From Thiorhodovibrio frisius (GTDB taxonomy: Bacteria; Pseudomonadota; Gammaproteobacteria; Chromatiales; Chromatiaceae), in assembly GCF_033954835.1 (NCBI RefSeq), contig NZ_CP121471.1, forward strand, positions 2,040,501 through 2,104,500: a stretch of DNA of 64,000 nt. Reading direction: 5' to 3'. Shown here in pieces: positions 42,386 to 50,399 of the stretch. Position numbers and translations under genes: made by a program. How positions within the stretch are numbered: position 1 is the first letter of the stretch; each line of letters opens with the position of its first letter. The notes under the pieces were generated by a model that saw only the letters and a list, made by a program, of their open reading frames with translations, ran no database searches and was not told where the DNA came from.

Positions 42386-44851
42386 TTACACACCAGCGCG
42401 CGGGTTCACACTGTAAAGCGCGTCCGGCTTGCGTCCGGGTCCGCTGGTGTCCTGGGGGATCTCGATCAGCCAGCCGTACTCGTACAATAGTCGGCATGCG
42501 CGCTTAACGGCATCGCGATCCGTCAGGCCATGCCAGCCGTTGCGAACGATCTCCCAAGCCCGAAACTGGGTGGGCATGCCAGGCTTGCGCAGTCTGGCGA
42601 GCAACAGGTTCGCGGCGGTGGTCTCGGGCGATTCGGCGGCGTGATAGATGCGCTCGGCATGGGGGGCGAGATATTCCAGCCAGGCGAGCGCTTTCATCAG
42701 GGTGCGCTGTGATACAGCTTGAGTCTGGTAGTCATCAGCGATATGCAGAATCAGTGCGATCTTGCCGAGTAGCCCTGGGTATTTGCCGAGATGGGCGGCC
42801 AATGATTCAGACTCGGCGCGGTTGGCTTCATTGGCACGGCGTTCGAGCATGAATGCGGTGTACCATTCAATGAATAACTCCTGTGCGCTGGGCTGCAACC
42901 GAACAAACTTCACGTCATCATCGAATCGGTCTGGGTGCCCAATGAAATTGAAGTCAAGCGAATCGGTGCGCGAAAACAGGTTAAATGCCTCTTCTCGGGC
43001 GTTGGCATTGGGGGCGCGGTCAACATACTCGAACCCCACTGGATCGGGCCAGGTGGCGAGTTGGAAGCGCTGCAACAGTCCATCGGCGCGGTCGCCAGTA
43101 GCGGCTCCACGGACATAGCGAGACAAAGGGCCGGGCTGGATGCCACCAAAAACGCTCAGGGCGTACTTGGGCAGTGTGGTTGTGCCTCTGATGATGCGGT
43201 CGAAGCGATAGCCCTCCTTGCCGCTCCAGCCTGAGAGGTAGAGCCCGCGCGCGGTGGCGTTAGCATCGTCTTCAAGGTCTTTCAGCAGAGCCGAGATTTC
43301 ATCGCGCTCGACCAAAAGCCCGTTGGGATTTTCGGCCAGCAAGACGCCAAGCGCTTCTGCGGTCGCGTTACTTGTCCAGTAGGTCATTTTCGGCGGCGCA
43401 TCGGGCGGTGGCTCGGTGAACGGCTCAATCTTGGCGCCGGGGTCTTTGCTCAGTTTTTTGGCGTTGTCCTTCTTGACGGCGGCCTTGCGAAGCTGGTAGC
43501 CCTCCATCTCAGCCTCGTGCGCGGCACTGGCTTGGGCGTTGCTTTCGTCGGCTGTGACTTGCAGGCGCTTGAGCGGCTTCAATGCCTGCCCGGCGGCGGG
43601 GCTCTTGAGTGCAGACGGTGGGCCGATATTCAATCCCCAGACATTGGGGTATTCCGTCCAGTCGTCGTCGCGCTTGAGTCTGATGCCGATGCGGCGGCCA
43701 ACAACTGATCCCAGAGACACCATGCCAGCGATGGCAACAAAATCAGCCGGGAATCGCGCGCGGTCTGCGCAGTCTTCCACCCACGGTCTGAGGGCATCTG
43801 GGAGGATGTCTAGCGGCAGCTCTGGAACCGCCGGCAGGCTCGGTAAGGGCGTCGGCTCTGGCAGGTCCGGGGGGGCTGGGGCGGCCTCAGAATTAGGGGG
43901 CGAATAGGTCCATGCTTTTTTTCGGTCCTTGGCGCCATTGGCCCAGCCATCGCGGATCGCCGCGCGTTCTGATGCCCAGTTCACCTCGGCCGGCTCGCCG
44001 TTGGTATCGGCGGCGCGCATGAGCTCCACGAACTCCTTGAGCATGGATTCCAGCGCAGCCTGGGGCAGCCCATCGCGCGCGGCGAAGGCGCCCATCTTGA
44101 AGATTTCGCCGTGACGGCTGGCCTGTGGGTTGTCGTGCGTTCGTCTTGCAGCGTCCCATGCGATTTTGCGGGCCTTGGCCTGATCCCACTCACCAGGTTC
44201 CGGCGCCGGTGGCTCAGCGCTTGGCTTGGGCGCATCGTCCAGTTTCAGCCCAAGGCCGGTAACGAGATCGGGCAGCGCATAGCGCAGCTCTGGTGCCCAT
44301 ACCCAGACGGCTCCGGGGAACGGCTCGCCATGATGGTCAATCACGGAAGCCTTGGCGTTGACTCCCTCGGGTAAGCGCACCAGGCGCACGGGGTTGTTGC
44401 CGTTGGGATCGGTGTACCCCTTGGCCTTGAGTGCCTTCAGCACGCGCTGAAACAGGTCCAGGTCGGTGATAGGGCGGTCAAGGATGAATCCGAGTTGAGC
44501 GTTGTCCGGTGAAGTCTCCAGTTCCCACGATGGCGGGATGGTGATTAGATCGCGGTCAACTTTCCCGTTGCTGCCAACATCGTCAATCACCAGTGCATGC
44601 ACCGCTGCTGGGTTCCTGCGTGAGAACCTTCCGCTCTCATCCGGCCTGACTGATGCGGTCGAGAAATACTGATTCGTGCCGGGTGCCAGGCAGGCGGGCA
44701 GCGAGCCATTAACGGGATAGGTCGCCCAATGTGACTTTGCGACCTTGTGCGGATCGCCATGGAAACCCACGACCACGGGCGCGGCGCCCTCGGGGATGGT
44801 GTGAAAAACCGCTTTGAGAAAATCCGCGTTGGAGATGCTAAACTCTCCCAT
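42386..44851 (-). CDS. Primase-like / DUF3987 replication protein
   Basis: An 821-aa protein, the largest of the element. The N-terminal 300 residues (VHALVIDDVGSNGKVDRDL, then PDNAQLGFILDRPITDLDLF, and PVRLVRLPEGVNAKASV) look like an archaeo-eukaryotic-type primase or RepB-primase region. The C-terminal half, from about 340, fits DUF3987/YfjI: WGLNIGPPSALKSPAAGQAL with a Walker-A-like loop, then LVERDEISALLKDLED and LSVFGGIQPGPLSRYV. Such fusions start replication of satellites and islands. The start at 44851 is fixed by AGGAGGG 8 bases upstream; the frame opening at 44941 has no such site. Confidence 0.78.
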   Translation of the reverse strand: MGEFSISNADFLKAVFHTIPEGAAPVVVGFHGDPHKVAKSHWATYPVNGSLPACLAPGTNQYFSTASVRPDESGRFSRRNPAAVHALVIDDVGSNGKVDRDLITIPPSWELETSPDNAQLGFILDRPITDLDLFQRVLKALKAKGYTDPNGNNPVRLVRLPEGVNAKASVIDHHGEPFPGAVWVWAPELRYALPDLVTGLGLKLDDAPKPSAEPPAPEPGEWDQAKARKIAWDAARRTHDNPQASRHGEIFKMGAFAARDGLPQAALESMLKEFVELMRAADTNGEPAEVNWASERAAIRDGWANGAKDRKKAWTYSPPNSEAAPAPPDLPEPTPLPSLPAVPELPLDILPDALRPWVEDCADRARFPADFVAIAGMVSLGSVVGRRIGIRLKRDDDWTEYPNVWGLNIGPPSALKSPAAGQALKPLKRLQVTADESNAQASAAHEAEMEGYQLRKAAVKKDNAKKLSKDPGAKIEPFTEPPPDAPPKMTYWTSNATAEALGVLLAENPNGLLVERDEISALLKDLEDDANATARGLYLSGWSGKEGYRFDRIIRGTTTLPKYALSVFGGIQPGPLSRYVRGAATGDRADGLLQRFQLATWPDPVGFEYVDRAPNANAREEAFNLFSRTDSLDFNFIGHPDRFDDDVKFVRLQPSAQELFIEWYTAFMLERRANEANRAESESLAAHLGKYPGLLGKIALILHIADDYQTQAVSQRTLMKALAWLEYLAPHAERIYHAAESPETTAANLLLARLRKPGMPTQFRAWEIVRNGWHGLTDRDAVKRACRLLYEYGWLIEIPQDTSGPGRKPDALYSVNPRAGV

Positions 44852-45020
44852 GACGGTGCCCTCCTGTGGTGGGTGTGGCGGTGTCGGTGGTGTCTTGATC
44901 CCAAGCCCGGGCGGCGGTGGTGCGCTCCCGGGCTTTTTCATGGCCGGTGCCGGGCCATCGGCTGGCCTGCTTATCGCGGCGCTGGCGGCGGCGGCCGGTG
45001 GATTTGCGGCCTCTACTCAT
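44838..45020 (-). CDS. Possible 60-aa basic protein
   Basis: The ATG overlaps the stop of the 169-aa gene (ATGAGTAG), and the end overlaps the start of the primase-like gene, as expected in a compact operon. The product is very basic (MSRGRKSTGRRRQRRDKQAS), and the second half is low-complexity Thr/Gly/His. It may be real or a by-product of composition. Confidence 0.35.
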   Translation of the reverse strand: MSRGRKSTGRRRQRRDKQASRWPGTGHEKARERTTAARAWDQDTTDTATPTTGGHRHGRV

Positions 45021-45522
45021 GGTTGGCCTCCTCCCGCCAGATGGCGACGATCTCATCGCAGGTTTCCGGGGCTAGGCCGGTCTCCTCGGCGATGTCGTCG
45101 GTCTCCAGCCCGTCCATGGCGCGAGCCAGCGCGGCCAGCATCAGTGGGCGCTCCGTGGTGGCATCGGCCTTACTGACATTGATCATCGCGAGCAACAGCT
45201 GGGATTCCGCGCGTTGAATCAACTCGATCAGCTCGGCCTTATCCAGCGCCAGGGCGGTGGTTGGCTGTCCGGTGACCTGCCGCAAGGTGGTCAGCGCGGG
45301 GTCTGCGATTTCGCACAGAAGTGTCGGCAGGCGGTCGATGGCAGCCTGTGCTACCCGCTTGGGGTCAGCTTGGTGGCCAACCACGAAAAACAACGGGTTG
45401 TTGTTGCCTTCGTGGGACTGTTCGAGTGCTACAGCGTCAGACGGCCAGCGGGCGCCAGCGCGCGGGTCGCTCGGGTCTACTACTACGATCTGGCCAGCAG
45501 AATGGGAATGAACGGATAGCAT
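45013..45522 (-). CDS. Element protein of unknown function
   Basis: A 169-aa acidic protein with a good ribosome-binding site (GGAGA). The N-terminal third contains GNNNPLFFVVGHQADPKRVA; the rest is helical, ending in a possible helix-turn-helix (GLETDDIAEETGLAPETCDE). It may regulate the replication gene that follows. No family is recognised. Confidence 0.65.
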   Translation of the reverse strand: MLSVHSHSAGQIVVVDPSDPRAGARWPSDAVALEQSHEGNNNPLFFVVGHQADPKRVAQAAIDRLPTLLCEIADPALTTLRQVTGQPTTALALDKAELIELIQRAESQLLLAMINVSKADATTERPLMLAALARAMDGLETDDIAEETGLAPETCDEIVAIWREEANHE

Positions 45523-45746
45523 GTGTCGGTCTCCGATTGATGATCGAAAGGACCGACTGAGGCGGGCAGGAGGATGGACAACCGGAAGGCAAGCGAAAAC
45601 GCCACCTTGGCATGACGCCAGGCGGGCGGATTGCTACACTATTGAGGCCGGTGTTCATCTTGAGACTGCCGTAATCAGTCGGAGGTGGGCTTTGCTGTCG
45701 GGCGTTGGTAGCGCCCGGCAGACGGTTTAATCATAGACCAAAATTC

Positions 45747-45773
45747 AGCCCATGTGCCAGCATGGGCTTTTTT
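45747..45773 (+). terminator. Plus-strand terminator in the element
   Basis: AGCCCATG pairs with CATGGGCT (8 bp, 6-nt loop), followed by TTTTT. No plus-strand protein gene precedes it. A second hairpin (about 45696-45721, CGGGCG/CGCCCG) lies just upstream on the same strand. Confidence 0.75.
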
Positions 45774-45787
45774 GTGCGCAGCTTTCA

Positions 45788-45988
45788 TCACGCGGCCTCC
45801 CGCGCGGGTGTCCGCTCGTTGTCGAGCAGCCACTTTTGCAGCGCGGCGCGCCGATACCACGGCTTGCGGCCAATGTAGGTCCGGGGCGGGCCGATGCGCT
45901 CAGACCACCAGCGTTGCAGAGTCCGCCGTGTGACTCCGAGGTACGCGGCGGCGCTGTCTTCCTCTAGGTATTCGCCTTCTAACGCCAT
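45788..45988 (-). CDS. AlpA-like helix-turn-helix protein (excisionase/regulator)
   Basis: A 66-aa protein with a winged helix-turn-helix of the MerR/AlpA type: EEDSAAAYLGVTRRTLQRWW, then GPPRTYIGRKPWYRRAALQKWL. Proteins of this kind activate or direct excision of P4-like elements. It stands between the unknown 208-aa gene and the replication operon. Confidence 0.85.
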   Translation of the reverse strand: MALEGEYLEEDSAAAYLGVTRRTLQRWWSERIGPPRTYIGRKPWYRRAALQKWLLDNERTPAREAA

Positions 45989-46109
45989 AGTTGTCTCCGA
46001 TAACGCGAGTCGTCATTAGGTGGCGTCATCGGAACACACGGCATGGGGGGACACGCAAGGGGGGACACTATCCCCTCTTTTGTCCCCCTCCTTTGTCCCC
46101 CCTGTGCTG

Positions 46110-46736
46110 TCACTCAAGCGCGGCGATGCCTTGCTGCTTCCAAAAGTGCGCAATGAAGCTGGTTTCACTGATCGGCTGGCCTGTCTCGCGCGCGATGAAA
46201 GCCGGGTGATCCTTGAGCGCGTGATAGAGCTTCTTCCTGCTCAGTCCGCGCCGGGTCTTGAGTCGGTGCCAGTCCGCGCGCGGGATGCCTTGGGCCTTGA
46301 GCCACGCGGCCAGGGCGGCGGTGCGCGCGTCCATTGGGTTCTGATGGGTGTCTGTCTCCGGTGGGTCGGTCGGCCAAGGCGAGTCGATTCCGAGCGTGCG
46401 AAAGGTGGTGAGCCAATCGGCGGGCGGGGCTGAATCGCCCACGGTTGCCAGGAATAGGCGCTCCAGGTTCTCGACAGCCGGGGCAATGGCCGCGCGGTCG
46501 CAGTCGCGCAAGCTACCGAGGGGGTCAACTCCAAGCGCTAGATGCGCTGCACTTTTTGCGGTCCATTGGCGGGCGGCGAGAAAATCGCGGCGCGGGGGAT
46601 AGCCGAAACCCTCGCGCTTGAGCGCTTCCTTGCCGCTGGCGACAAGCTCGCTGGCTGTCGCTTTCTTCACATTGATGTCGAATTCGACGCGGACATTGAC
46701 CAAGCATTCGGCATCATCGGTGCTATCATTATTCAC
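46110..46736 (-). CDS. Element protein of unknown function
   Basis: A 208-aa protein starting at a GTG. The N-terminal part is beta-rich (ECLVNVRVEFDINVKKATAS) and the C-terminal part has a helix-turn-helix-like stretch (GLSRKKLYHALKDHPAFIAR). It lies between the integrase and the AlpA-like gene. No family is recognised; an alternative start inside the frame is possible. Confidence 0.6.
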   Translation of the reverse strand: MNNDSTDDAECLVNVRVEFDINVKKATASELVASGKEALKREGFGYPPRRDFLAARQWTAKSAAHLALGVDPLGSLRDCDRAAIAPAVENLERLFLATVGDSAPPADWLTTFRTLGIDSPWPTDPPETDTHQNPMDARTAALAAWLKAQGIPRADWHRLKTRRGLSRKKLYHALKDHPAFIARETGQPISETSFIAHFWKQQGIAALE

Positions 46737-46776
46737 AGCGTTTCATCTCATAGAGCAAGGAAGGTGTTTCGCGACC

Positions 46777-46813
46777 AGGCGCCAAGGGCTGTTCCCCCTT
46801 TGGCGCCTTTTTC
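46777..46813 (+). terminator. Second plus-strand terminator in the element
   Basis: AGGCGCCAAGGG pairs with CCCTTTGGCGCCT with one bulged base, followed by TTTTCGTTTT. No plus-strand gene precedes it; the preceding 50 bp are upstream of the 208-aa minus-strand gene. Confidence 0.7.
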
Positions 46814-46875
46814 GTTTTGGGTCCGGTCTTAACGGGCAAGCCTTGCTATTGCAGGCGCGCCGGACACGAAAGCGA

Positions 46876-46915
46876 GTTTTTGCAGTTTTTGCAGTTCGGT
46901 CTTGGGCGTTTTTCA
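46876..46915. repeat. TTTTTGCAG tandem repeat, copy 2
   Basis: AGTTTTTGCAGTTTTTGCAG followed by TTCGGTCTTGGGCGTTTTTC, matching 42290-42330. It lies just past the stop of the integrase gene. Confidence 0.75.
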
Positions 46916-46926
46916 ATCGCGTTTTT

Positions 46927-48222
46927 TTAGCCGACAGCGCTCTTGGCGAAGGGGACCACGTTACTAACGGTGTTCCCCACGATACCGAGCAAGGCGCGCT
47001 CCCACTTCTCCCAGGCGGCGCGGTTTTCGGCGCTGTAGTCGTGCTGGTTGTAGACCGCGACCACGCCGGTCTTACCATGCCCGATGGTGCGCTCGGCCAC
47101 TTCTTCACTGACTCCCAGGGCGGCTAGACGGGTGCGGCAGGTGCGGCGCAGATCGTGCGGGGTCCAGTGTCCCCAGTCTGCATTCGACTTGTTCGCCATC
47201 GGTGCCACGGCGCGAGCCACGGCGCGGTCGAGTCCCGCGACGGTTGCCGGCTTGCCTCCATCGCGATGCACGAAAACGAAGTCGCTGGGCTTCCATTTGC
47301 GGCGGGTGGCAAGTCGCGCTGATTCCTCCTTGGCCTGTTCGAGCAAGGCGAGCGCTGTCTTTGTGAGATAAACCCGGTGCTCGGTGTCCGTCTTGCGGCG
47401 GCGGGCGGCGGGAATGATCCAAGTTTCGCCATCGATCTCCGACCAGGACATGCCGAGCACTTCGACTGGGCGCTGGCCTGTGAGTAGGATCAGCTTGAGC
47501 GCGATCAAGGTGAGTCCGCGCGTCCCTGCCTCGCCATTCCAGAGTGCGCGAATCTCATCATCGTCGAGCACGCGGCGGCGCTTGCGCGGTTTCAGTGCCT
47601 TGTCGATCTTGGCGGGCTTGATGCCGGTGGCTGGCGACAGGGGCAGCAGCTCGCGATCCTCGGCAAAGCTGAATAGCTGCTTGATGTAGGTAAGCAGCAG
47701 GGCGGCTGCGCGGGGCGCTTTGAGCGCGCGGGCTTCCACCAGGCTAATGATGTCCGAGCGCTTGACGGTATCGATGCGGCGCTTGCCCATAACGGGGATC
47801 AGATCGCGTTCGAGGTAGCCGCGCGCTTCATTGGCGGTGTGCAAGCGGCCCTCGCGGCTCTTGCAGAATCGATCCACCAGGGCGGCGATGGTCATTTCAT
47901 CGCGGGCGGCGTGTTTCTCTCCGAGCGGGTCTTTGCCTTGATCCACCAGGGCGCGCAACCGAGCGGCCTCAATGCGCGCGGCTGTCAGCGACCAGGCGGC
48001 TCCGAACTCGCCAATGGTTAGGATGCGCTCTTGCCCGCTTCTCGCGCGGTATCGCAAGACGAAGGCTTTGGTTCCAGCGGATGTCACACGCAACCCGAAA
48101 CCCTTTGGGGCGTCCCGGTGCGCGTCCCAGTAGATGCGCTTGCCCTTCTCGGGCGTTTGATACTCGCGGATGCGCTTGTCTGTGAGTGCCTCGCGGATGC
48201 GCTTGTCTGTTGCGCTTGGCAT
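46927..48222 (-). CDS. int: Tyrosine integrase (P4/DUF4102 type)
   Basis: A 431-aa site-specific recombinase. The N-terminal DUF4102-like arm-binding domain has KGFGLRVTSAGTKAFVLRYR, with core-binding and catalytic domains after it. Catalytic residues are visible: Arg in LTGQRPVEVLGM, His-x-x-Arg in HDLRRT, His in TIGHGKT and Tyr in AVYNQHDYS. The first 20 residues contain a duplicated TDKRIRE, encoded by a 27-bp direct repeat. The gene sits next to attR, which fits integration into tRNA-Thr. Confidence 0.95.
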   Translation of the reverse strand: MPSATDKRIREALTDKRIREYQTPEKGKRIYWDAHRDAPKGFGLRVTSAGTKAFVLRYRARSGQERILTIGEFGAAWSLTAARIEAARLRALVDQGKDPLGEKHAARDEMTIAALVDRFCKSREGRLHTANEARGYLERDLIPVMGKRRIDTVKRSDIISLVEARALKAPRAAALLLTYIKQLFSFAEDRELLPLSPATGIKPAKIDKALKPRKRRRVLDDDEIRALWNGEAGTRGLTLIALKLILLTGQRPVEVLGMSWSEIDGETWIIPAARRRKTDTEHRVYLTKTALALLEQAKEESARLATRRKWKPSDFVFVHRDGGKPATVAGLDRAVARAVAPMANKSNADWGHWTPHDLRRTCRTRLAALGVSEEVAERTIGHGKTGVVAVYNQHDYSAENRAAWEKWERALLGIVGNTVSNVVPFAKSAVG

Positions 48223-48244
48223 GGCGTGCCCCTCGTTGGCGGGT

Positions 48245-48381
48245 GAAACTGGGGCAAGGCGAGCGTGCCCCAGTTTTGCCCCAGTACAGAACGGCTTTTC
48301 TTGGGTGCCGAATGTCGCTCAACTTCAGTTTACGCCACTGTTAGTCACTGTCAAGACAAGGGGTTAGAAACTGGGGCAAGG
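48245..48381. repeat. Candidate integrase arm sites at attR
   Basis: GAAACTGGGGCAAGG occurs at 48245-48259 and again at 48367-48381. Between them, at 48261-48284, is GAGCGTGCCCCAGTTTTGCC followed by CCAG, the counterpart of the attL-side site at 36815. All contain TGGGGCA in one orientation or the other. Confidence 0.6.
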
Positions 48382-48414
48382 ATTGGCGGGGGCGGTAAAA
48401 AAGTGGGGTAAATG

Positions 48415-48461
48415 GATTCGTAATCAGTAGGTCAGCGGTTCAAATCCGCTCATCGGCTCCA
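48415..48461. repeat. attR core of the integrative element
   Basis: 47 bp identical to the 3' part of tRNA-Thr (36727-36773). It is the original tRNA 3' end displaced by insertion of the element, not a second tRNA gene. Confidence 0.95.
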
Positions 48462-48463
48462 AC

Positions 48464-48501
48464 AAAAAAAGCCTTGCAGCTATTGGCGGCAGGGCTTTTT
48501 T
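48464..48501. terminator. Original terminator downstream of tRNA-Thr
   Basis: AAAAAAAGCC and GGCTTTTTTC flank a TTGC/GCAG stem with a central loop. It works in both directions. It probably ended the tRNA transcript before the element inserted, and now may end transcription from 48815 leftward. Confidence 0.65.
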
Positions 48502-48814
48502 CTTGGTCGGCCGGTTTAGGTCGCGAGCTAGGTCACAGCCAAGTATTGTGCAAGCGCGTGTAATATGCCTTTGTTCGACCAAGGCATTCCTTTCTAGTGT
48601 AGCCGTTCTTGGCGACATAAAAAACCCGCTTGGCGGCGGGTGCTGCTTCTCTTCTGTCGGTGCCGGTTAGCTGGGTGCCGAGGTGACTGGCCTGGTTTGG
48701 CTCCGGTAGTCGCGGAAGTGGCGCAGCAGGCGGGTCAGTCAGGGCACTTAGAAGCCGGTTGAGGTGGACCCATTGGGTGTCCTCCACCTCACTGTTCTTG
48801 CACGCACCCCAATG
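48502..48814. other. Intergenic region between attR and trkH
   Basis: About 310 bp. A minus-strand frame (48533-48787, 84 codons) has no ribosome-binding site or recognisable product, and I do not call it a gene. Nothing else is seen. Confidence 0.4.
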
Positions 48815-50260
48815 TCATCCCCGCCAATAGGCGGGTAGGAACAGGATTAGCAGGGTAAAGACCTCGAGGCGGCCGACTAGCATGGCGAAGAGTGACAGCC
48901 ATTTGATGGCGTCATCGACGCCGGCGAAGCTTGAGGCTACTTCGCCCAGCCCGGGGCCGAGCAGGTTGATGGTTGCGACTACGGCACCCACGGCGCTGGT
49001 GAAGTCCAGCCCTAGTCCCATCATCGCCAGGGTCAGCATCAGGGTGACGAAGGTATAGAGCACGGCAAAGCCCCAGATGGAGAACTGGGTGTCTTGGTCG
49101 ACTGGGCGCCCGCCAAGCTTGAGCGTCATCATGGCGCGCGGATGTGCGAGATGGACCAACTGCTGCACTCCCTGCCTGGCCATGAGCATGACGCGCATGA
49201 CTTTCATGCCGCCAGCGGTGGAGCCGATGCAGCCACCGATAAAGGACAGGATTACGAGCGTCAGCGGGATGTGCCGTGGCCATTCACCAAAGGTGGCGGT
49301 GCCGAAGCCGGTGCTGGTCAGGATGGAGGCGACCTGAAAGGCGCCGTAGCGCAGGGACTCCGCAAAACCGGGGTAAGCCTGGGTCCATAGCAGGCTCAGC
49401 GCCACAAACAAGCTGCCGCCGAGAAAGAGCCCACCATAGACGCGTGCCTCCGGATCGCGCGGGTAGACGAGGGGATTGCGGCGGTTCCAGGCGACGAAAT
49501 GCACGGCAAAGTTCACCCCGCCAGCGAGCATGAAGACAATGGCGATGCTCTCGATCAGGGGGCTGTTGAACCATCCGATGCTGGCGTCATGGGTGGAGAA
49601 GCCGCCAGTCGCGACTGTGGCAAAGGCGTGTCCCACGGCATCGAAAAGCGTCATGCCCGCAGCCCAGTAGGCCAGTGCGCAAGCCAGTGTCAGGCCGACA
49701 TAAATGCCCCAGAGCGAGCGGGCGGTTTCGGCAATGCGCGGGGTGAGTTTCTCAAACTTTGCCACCCCGGAGGACTCAGCGCGATAGAGCTGACTGCCGC
49801 CCACGCCCATGAGCGGCAGAATGGCCACGGCCAGCACAATCATGCCCATGCCGCCGAGCCACTGGATTTGCTGGCGGTGATACAGAATGGACGGCGGCAA
49901 GCTATCGAGCCCCGTCATCACGGTTGCGCCCGTGGTAGTGAAGCCGGAGATGGACTCGAACACTGCATCGGTGACGGACAGATGCAGCCCCAGCACAAAT
50001 GGCAACCCGGCAACGGCGCCGATGAGCGCCCAGAACAGGGCGACGACAAAAAAGGCCTCGCGCACCGACAGCGCCTGACGTTTTGCGTGATTCGGCAACC
50101 ACAGCGCCAGACCGAGCAAGGCGCACAGCAGCCAGGAGCTCACGAACTCCTTCATCTGACCGTCCTGATAGAGCCAGGCGACGCCAAGGGAGGGCAGAAA
50201 GCTTAGGCTATAGAATAGAAATAACAGCCCAAAGAGACGAAAGACAGTGCGCCAGTGCAT
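48815..50260 (-). CDS. trkH: Trk-type potassium uptake protein TrkH
   Basis: A 481-aa polytopic membrane protein with the four pore repeats of the TrkH/KtrB family, including SISGFTTTGATVM, VATGGFSTHDASIG, STGFGTATFGEW and the last repeat (AVVATINLLGPGLGEV); each holds the filter Gly. It moves K+ across the inner membrane and normally works with the NAD-binding protein TrkA, which is not encoded here. Confidence 0.94.
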   Translation of the reverse strand: MHWRTVFRLFGLLFLFYSLSFLPSLGVAWLYQDGQMKEFVSSWLLCALLGLALWLPNHAKRQALSVREAFFVVALFWALIGAVAGLPFVLGLHLSVTDAVFESISGFTTTGATVMTGLDSLPPSILYHRQQIQWLGGMGMIVLAVAILPLMGVGGSQLYRAESSGVAKFEKLTPRIAETARSLWGIYVGLTLACALAYWAAGMTLFDAVGHAFATVATGGFSTHDASIGWFNSPLIESIAIVFMLAGGVNFAVHFVAWNRRNPLVYPRDPEARVYGGLFLGGSLFVALSLLWTQAYPGFAESLRYGAFQVASILTSTGFGTATFGEWPRHIPLTLVILSFIGGCIGSTAGGMKVMRVMLMARQGVQQLVHLAHPRAMMTLKLGGRPVDQDTQFSIWGFAVLYTFVTLMLTLAMMGLGLDFTSAVGAVVATINLLGPGLGEVASSFAGVDDAIKWLSLFAMLVGRLEVFTLLILFLPAYWRG

Positions 50261-50399
50261 GGCGAAAGACTCGACAGGTAAAGGGTGGTGGCAACCTGCG
50301 ATTTTAGCCTTGTTCGGCGCTCTTGTTCAGCGACATTCTGCATTCGCGTGGCGCGTTCAAGCTTGGCCGGGCTTGCTTCAACCCGCATTCACTGTTCGG

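Larger units (their letters stand above)
36774..48461. mobile_element. tRNA-Thr-integrated element of 11.7 kb
   Basis: Bounded by the 47-bp direct repeat, with the integrase gene next to attR. All clear genes are on the minus strand and read from the attR side towards attL: integrase, an unknown, an AlpA-like regulator, replication-type genes, unknowns, a DUF5681 protein. No capsid, portal, tail, large terminase, relaxase or resistance gene is seen. This gene set resembles satellite or small island elements with a primase but no packaging genes. It carries many DNA-level repeats described separately. Confidence 0.92.

Noticed and set aside
46743-47108. Minus-strand 121-codon frame overlapping the integrase end
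   Set aside because: It overlaps int by 180 bp; only the RTAKTAKT part is of interest and that is explained by the DNA repeat.
48415-48461. A second tRNA-Thr gene
   Set aside because: Only the 3' 47 bases are present with no 5' half; it is the attR copy left by integration.
48533-48787. 84-codon minus-strand frame between attR and trkH
   Set aside because: No ribosome-binding site, no family, mixed composition.
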